NCBI GenBank assembly: GCA_035628505.1
Contig: DASPJR010000038.1
Span: forward strand, 62,001-126,000
From: DASPJR01 sp035628505
Lineage (GTDB): Bacteria; Planctomycetota; SZUA-567; H5-PLA8
Length of the DNA: 64,000 nucleotides
Direction of reading: 5' to 3'
The notes under the pieces were generated by a model that made no database searches, had not been told where the DNA came from, and saw only the letters and a program-made list of their open reading frames with translations. Made by a program: the position numbers and the translations under genes. This document shows, piece by piece, positions 59,871-64,000 of the stretch. Position 1 is the first letter of the stretch, and each line of letters starts with the position of its first letter.

Positions 59871-61508
59871 TCACTCTTTATCCACGAACGCGAAATCAAC
59901 CTGCGGGAATTCCGAGCCAGTGTCAAGGCCTGTGGCGTTTTCGCGGATGCCTTTGACGTTGCGGCGGAGCAGCAACACGTTTTTCACGTGGTATGTGCAG
60001 ATCCAGGGACAGTCCTCGAGAATGATATCCTCGGCTTTCTGATACAGCGGAATACGCTCGTTGATGTCAGTCAGATTGCGCGCCTTCTCGGTTAATGCGT
60101 CCACTTCAGGATTGCTGTACCACGTATGATTTCCCGGCGAGCCGAACTGCTTGCTGTTGAACAGCACGTACAGGAAGTTGTCGGGATCGGGATAGTCTGC
60201 CACCCAGCCGAGCCAGAAAAGCTGCTTGGGCTCGCGCTCTACCGCTTCCAGGAAGCTGTTCCAGTCGCGCGCCTGGAGCGAACACTTGATTCCGATTTTT
60301 TCGAGGTCGCTGATGAACACCTGCGCCAGCTTCTTCGTGTTCTCATCGTTGCGGTGCAGCAGCGATAGCTCTGGAATGCCCTTGCCGTCAGGGAATCCCG
60401 CCTCCTTTAAGAGTGCCTTGGCTTTCTCGATATCCTTCGGCCAGCCCGGCCGCCCTTCTTTAAAGCCCGGCAGGCCCGGCGGCAGAACGCCTCTAGCCGG
60501 AACGCCGCGGCCTTCGAGGATTACGTTGCAGAGGTAGTCGCGATCGAGCGCATAGCTGATCGCCTGCCGCACCAGCTTATTTGTGCCGAGCGGCTTCAGG
60601 TCCGCCTTGTCCTTGAAGTTGCCGTTCGGCATGCCGAAGCCGATGTAATTCGTGCGCAGAGCCGTGTAGGTGAAACTGTCGGCTTCGCCCGCGCGCTGGA
60701 GAGCCTCTTTCACGCGGCCGGCCGGAAGATCGGATGCCGCATCGAGCTCGCCCGCGAAGAATTGTTCCATGCGCGTGTTGGCGTCTTTGACGATGTGGAA
60801 TTGTACTGCGTCGAGCTTGGGCTTGCCCTTGAAGTAGCCGTCGTTGCGGTCCAGCGTCAGAACCTGGCCGGTGCTCCATTGCGTGAGCTTGAACGCTCCC
60901 ACGCCAACCGGATTACGCGCGAAGGCTTTGCTTTTGTCTTCCACCGCTTCTTTCGGCACGATGGCGCAGTTAACTGTGCAAAGATGCTGTATGAACGGCG
61001 CAAACGGCTTGGTGAGCTCGATAATTACCTCATAGTCGCCGCTGGCGCGGAGGCCTTCAGGCGGTTTGACGCCATCGCAGCTCTCCGAACCTTTGACCAT
61101 CGGCTTGATCCACTCTGGGCGCTTGCTTTCCGGGCCGAGCAGACGCGTGAAGCTGTAAACGACGTCCTCGGCTTTCATTTCGCGGCCGTTGTGAAACTTC
61201 ACGCCTTTGCGCAGAGTGAAGGTGTAGTTCTTGCCGTCCTCAGAAACGTCAAACTTTTCGGCCAGGTCGGGAATTACTTCGAGCTTGTTATTGAAGCGCA
61301 CGAGCGTGTTGTGGATTTTTCGCGCGACGCCATCGGAGATGGTGTCTGTGATTCCGATTGGATCGAGCGTCTTGGGATCCGTATCTATGGCCAGGTGCAG
61401 AACTTTGGACCGGCTGCCCGACGTTTGCGATCCGCCGCTCATGCTGAGTACAAAAAATGCGGCAATTGCCAGGAGAACGATTCCAACGAGGATCAGGAGG
61501 CGATTCAT
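59871..61508 (-). CDS. dppA: Family 5 peptide-binding protein (DppA type)
   Basis: A 545-residue exported binding protein; ATG 61508 is used, a TTG at 61514 is possible. The N-terminus MNRLLILVGIVLLAIAAFFV is a signal or anchor. Family signature FTLRKGVKFHNGREMKAEDV and the start LAIDTDPKTLDPIGITDTI are clear. C-terminal DFAFVDKE. First gene of the transporter locus; the next gene in the direction of transcription is the inserted four-helix-bundle gene, then dppB and dppC. Confidence 0.94.
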   Translation of the reverse strand: MNRLLILVGIVLLAIAAFFVLSMSGGSQTSGSRSKVLHLAIDTDPKTLDPIGITDTISDGVARKIHNTLVRFNNKLEVIPDLAEKFDVSEDGKNYTFTLRKGVKFHNGREMKAEDVVYSFTRLLGPESKRPEWIKPMVKGSESCDGVKPPEGLRASGDYEVIIELTKPFAPFIQHLCTVNCAIVPKEAVEDKSKAFARNPVGVGAFKLTQWSTGQVLTLDRNDGYFKGKPKLDAVQFHIVKDANTRMEQFFAGELDAASDLPAGRVKEALQRAGEADSFTYTALRTNYIGFGMPNGNFKDKADLKPLGTNKLVRQAISYALDRDYLCNVILEGRGVPARGVLPPGLPGFKEGRPGWPKDIEKAKALLKEAGFPDGKGIPELSLLHRNDENTKKLAQVFISDLEKIGIKCSLQARDWNSFLEAVEREPKQLFWLGWVADYPDPDNFLYVLFNSKQFGSPGNHTWYSNPEVDALTEKARNLTDINERIPLYQKAEDIILEDCPWICTYHVKNVLLLRRNVKGIRENATGLDTGSEFPQVDFAFVDKE

Positions 61509-61586
61509 AAGCAAAAGTTTTCAGGCTGGGAGCTCCGCGTTGCGCGGAGCTCGAAACGAGCAACCTAAACGGCTTTTGCACGGCTG

Positions 61587-61967
61587 TCAAACCACGGCGA
61601 TGCAATCGATCTCGACACGCGCGCCGGCCGGCAGCTTCGCAACCTGCACCGTCGAGCGTGCCGGGCGGTGTTCGCCGAAAAATTCACCGTAAATCCTGTT
61701 CATGCCGTCGAACTCGGAAAGATCCTGCATGAACACCGTGGTCTTCACCACATGCGATGGCGTGCAGCCAGCGGCGCGCAGGACCTCTCGCAGGTTTTCA
61801 AGCGACTGGCGGGTTGCGTTTTCGATGCTGTCGGCGATCAGCTTACCGGACGCATCGCGCGGAATCTGTCCGGAAACATACACGGTGTTGCCGACAACGG
61901 TCGCCGGGCTGTATGGGCCAATCGGCGGCTGTCCGGTGGCGGGTTGAACGCTGCGAATGGGTGTCAT
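61587..61967 (-). CDS. ridA: RidA family enamine/imine deaminase
   Basis: A 126-residue protein. ATG 61967 follows AGGAG; an upstream start at 62021 is unlikely. Signatures: PPIGPYSPATVVGNTVYVSG, NLREVLRAAGC, VVKTTVFMQDLSEFDGMNRI and a C-terminal Arg in RPARSTVQVAKLPAGARVEI with the essential Arg. RidA hydrolyses reactive 2-aminoacrylate and thus protects PLP enzymes. Confidence 0.94.
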   Translation of the reverse strand: MTPIRSVQPATGQPPIGPYSPATVVGNTVYVSGQIPRDASGKLIADSIENATRQSLENLREVLRAAGCTPSHVVKTTVFMQDLSEFDGMNRIYGEFFGEHRPARSTVQVAKLPAGARVEIDCIAVV

Positions 61968-62053
61968 ACGAAATACTCCTTTCTCTTCCTTTATCTTAGA
62001 ATGAACAGAATAACGCACCAAGTGCCGCCAGGTCAGGCGTCAATAAAGGAGAC

Positions 62054-62104
62054 CTCCGTGGCCTCCCTGCTCTCCGTGCCTCCGTGTTGAAGTCGTGATT
62101 AGAA
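62054..62104 (+). repeat. CTCCGTG/CTCTGTG family repeat (third copy)
   Basis: CCTCCGTGGCCTCCCTGCTC then TCCGTGCCTCCGTGTTGAAG and TCGTGATTAGAAC; the end matches the right arm at 12151-12202 almost base for base. Lies between ridA and the HEAT lipoprotein gene. Confidence 0.75.
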
Positions 62105-62113
62105 CGTGCGAAA

Positions 62114-62770
62114 TCAGTTCTTGGGCGTGACGATCTTGGGCTCAGCGAGCGGCTTTTCTTCATACACGCTGGCCGGCTGAACGGCGACCTTGCGCTGCTC
62201 GGCCTGCCACCACTGCCGCCAGTCTTCCACAGACTTCCAGCGCGCCACTTCTCCGCCGTTGGGCTGGTAGCCGAAATCGCGCTTGGTCTTGGCCTGCAGC
62301 GACTTGAACGCTTCGGTGCGGATCGGCGGTTCCGGATCGCCCAGACATTCAATCAGATCGGGAATCGAATCGCGGCCGCCGTAGAGTTTCACCAGACGCA
62401 GCGCCGGCGCGCGGACTTCCACGCGCGGATGCTTCAGCAGCAGGCGCACCTTATTATAGACGATCTTGTCGACACCCTGTTTGCGGCCCCACGCCAGCAG
62501 CTGCTCTTCGGCCGAAAGCGTGTACGCCGCTTCCTGGCGCTGCAGCTGTTCTACAAGCTTGGTGACCGCGATTTCAGCATCCATGTCTTCTTTCACCGGC
62601 TCGACCTTCTCGGCTTTGCGCTTGTTGGAATCCGAGGCGCCGGCATCGAATGCGGTGTAGGAGTCGGAAAGCTGCGGCTTGTTGAGCGCCTTCTTCGCAG
62701 CGGTCGTGGTGCAGCCGGCGATAGAAAAAAGGACGGCGGCCAGAGCAATCGAACAGGCAATTCGTGACAT
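62114..62770 (-). CDS. HEAT-repeat lipoprotein
   Basis: A 218-residue lipoprotein. ATG 62770 is used (GAAGAAG before it). Lipobox FSIAGC with the lipidated Cys at about residue 19. Helical pairs RVEVRAPALRLVKLYGGRDS and IPDLIECLGDPEPPIRTEAF form HEAT repeats around 115-160. The C-terminal tail is polar. Lies 69 bp from another HEAT protein and may act with it. Confidence 0.75.
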   Translation of the reverse strand: MSRIACSIALAAVLFSIAGCTTTAAKKALNKPQLSDSYTAFDAGASDSNKRKAEKVEPVKEDMDAEIAVTKLVEQLQRQEAAYTLSAEEQLLAWGRKQGVDKIVYNKVRLLLKHPRVEVRAPALRLVKLYGGRDSIPDLIECLGDPEPPIRTEAFKSLQAKTKRDFGYQPNGGEVARWKSVEDWRQWWQAEQRKVAVQPASVYEEKPLAEPKIVTPKN

Positions 62771-62838
62771 GGACTTCTTCCTTGTGCCAGACTTTAACTG
62801 CACAGCCGCAGTTTAACGGATGAGCCGGCTGCTTTCCA

Positions 62839-64000
62839 TCATCGACGCATGTCGATGCTCGCGCCTTTAAAGAAATACTCCTTTACGGTCGTGTATTTCT
62901 TCATCTCCGCATCCAGCAGCGGAATGTCTTCAGCATCGTCCGGCTTGCACATCTCCTTGCACTTTTCGAGCACATCCAAACTCAATTCGGCCTGCTTGGA
63001 CAGGGCGGCCCAGGTCGAGCGGTCTGAATTCATCTGCGCGCGCACCGCTTCGAGTTTCTTGATTGCATCGGCACGGGTCGTTTCGCGCTCCTTGATTTTT
63101 GCGTACCACTTCTTCCAGTCATCCGCCGACCAATTGGCGCGCTGCGCGCGGCGGCGTTCCTGGCCATTCAACGACAGGAGTATCAGCGCCTGCTTGATTG
63201 CATTTTCGGCGGCGGGGTTGGCGTCGAGCAGTCCGATGACCATGCCGATGGAGGCCAGGTCCTTGCCGCCCACGCGCTTGCCCAGCGCCGTGATATAGGC
63301 TTCCTGCGTCTTGCCTTCGATACCCTTCTGGAACGCGCCGAGGATCACGGCTTTCGACTCGGGATCCCGCAGTACGCCGAGCGTTTCCGCGTTGGCGATA
63401 CGCACGGCTTCATCCGGATCGGTGACCAGCGCGCTGAGCTGGCTGGCGGAGCCTTTGATGCCTGTGTTCGGGATGGCTTTCACGGCCAGCACGCGGATTT
63501 CTGCGACCTTGTCGCTCAACGCGGTCGTGATGCCTTCTGCCGCCTTCGAATCGCCGGTGCGTCCGCCGAGCGCCTCGACGATTTCCTTGCGCACGTCATC
63601 ACGCGGATGCTTGACCAGCGGCAGCAGCAGCTCACTCTTTGTTTCGGTGCGGATGCGGCCGAACGAACGCTTCGCTTCAGTGGCCAGTTCCTTATCGTCA
63701 CCGACCATCGTTTCGAGCAGCTCGCCCGCGACGTCCGGCAGCGCCGTGGCCACGAAGCCCCGCTGCGCCTTCGAACGCAGTTCGCCTTTCTCGGCCTTGG
63801 CGATCGCCAGCAGCGCTTTGCTGACACCTGGAACGATCAGGCTGGAGAGCGCCTCGACCGCCGCGCCGCGGACCTCCGGCTTGAGTTCCTTGTTTTCAGC
63901 CGCATTCAGCAGCGCTTTGGCCATCAGCTGCGCCGCTTCCAGGTCGGCCTTGGGAAGATTGGCGGGCGCTTTGTCTGCCAGCGGCTTGGCAATCGCTTTC
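62839..64000 (-). CDS. HEAT-repeat protein, N-terminus cut by window edge
   Basis: At least 387 residues are visible and the frame is open to the window end, so the start is outside; an internal Met at 63924 is not the true start since coding continues upstream (KAPANLPKADLEAAQL). At least six HEAT repeats (for example NKELKPEVRGAAVEALSSL, DDVRKEIVEALGG, DEAVRIANAETLGVLRDPES) are followed by a charged helical C-terminus. Probably secreted, as in similar planctomycete proteins, but the signal peptide is not visible. Confidence 0.8.
   Translation of the reverse strand, partial: KAIAKPLADKAPANLPKADLEAAQLMAKALLNAAENKELKPEVRGAAVEALSSLIVPGVSKALLAIAKAEKGELRSKAQRGFVATALPDVAGELLETMVGDDKELATEAKRSFGRIRTETKSELLLPLVKHPRDDVRKEIVEALGGRTGDSKAAEGITTALSDKVAEIRVLAVKAIPNTGIKGSASQLSALVTDPDEAVRIANAETLGVLRDPESKAVILGAFQKGIEGKTQEAYITALGKRVGGKDLASIGMVIGLLDANPAAENAIKQALILLSLNGQERRRAQRANWSADDWKKWYAKIKERETTRADAIKKLEAVRAQMNSDRSTWAALSKQAELSLDVLEKCKEMCKPDDAEDIPLLDAEMKKYTTVKEYFFKGASIDMRR

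Overview
This is a gene-dense, moderately G+C-rich bacterial chromosomal window with no rRNA, tRNA, IS element, prophage or CRISPR array that I can see. The gene content points to the PVC superphylum, most likely a planctomycete-like lineage: a very large secreted dehydrogenase/HEAT/haem protein of the Pirellula-Verrucomicrobium type, a DUF1080 protein, DUF4832 and DUF4394 proteins, Tat-exported Gfo/Idh/MocA oxidoreductases, many HEAT-repeat secreted proteins and a row of short type IV pilin-like proteins. This assignment is an inference from gene families; no marker gene in the window fixes the phylum.

Layout. 1-9.9 kb: truncated CorA, M28 peptidase, giant dehydrogenase/cytochrome protein, two unknown membrane proteins, Gfo/Idh/MocA oxidoreductase. 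10.0-13.0 kb: a repeat-rich segment with a complete aromatic attenuator (promoter, 24-codon leader peptide with a YFYAFFTFPW run, antiterminator and terminator), a GxxExxY gene bounded by inverted repeats, DAHP synthase and trmB. 13.0-19.5 kb: a flavoprotein/chorismate-lyase-like pair, DUF1080, a STAS-like protein, unknowns and an M48 protease. 19.8-26.3 kb: a possible Rep-like HTH protein, rarA, a family 2 glycosyltransferase and a DUF3352-like protein. 26.5-32.5 kb: rlmN, three tandem pilins, a PilB-N-like small protein, queG and a STAS protein. 32.5-41.6 kb: an atypical heavy-metal P-type ATPase, a DUF4394/Calx-beta protein, a gluzincin peptidase-like protein and two unknown or poorly known secreted or membrane proteins. 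41.9-50.4 kb: a KaiC-like ATPase overlapping a hybrid histidine kinase, a PHP phosphatase with a HipA-like kinase, CvpA and two aldo/keto reductases. 50.4-61.5 kb: one long minus-strand oligopeptide ABC transporter locus with two binding proteins, two permease pairs and one ATPase pair. 61.6-64 kb: RidA, a HEAT lipoprotein and a truncated HEAT protein.

Two themes stand out. First, DAHP synthase, the entry enzyme of aromatic amino acid synthesis, appears to be controlled by classical ribosome-mediated attenuation through a leader peptide that strongly resembles enterobacterial PheL. Second, at least six families of short dispersed repeats fill the gaps between genes. Two sporadically distributed small genes (GxxExxY and a four-helix-bundle/S23 protein) each sit between inverted copies of such repeats, one between the attenuator and its target gene and the other inside the peptide-transporter operon. 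Repeats also abut stop codons and encode protein termini.
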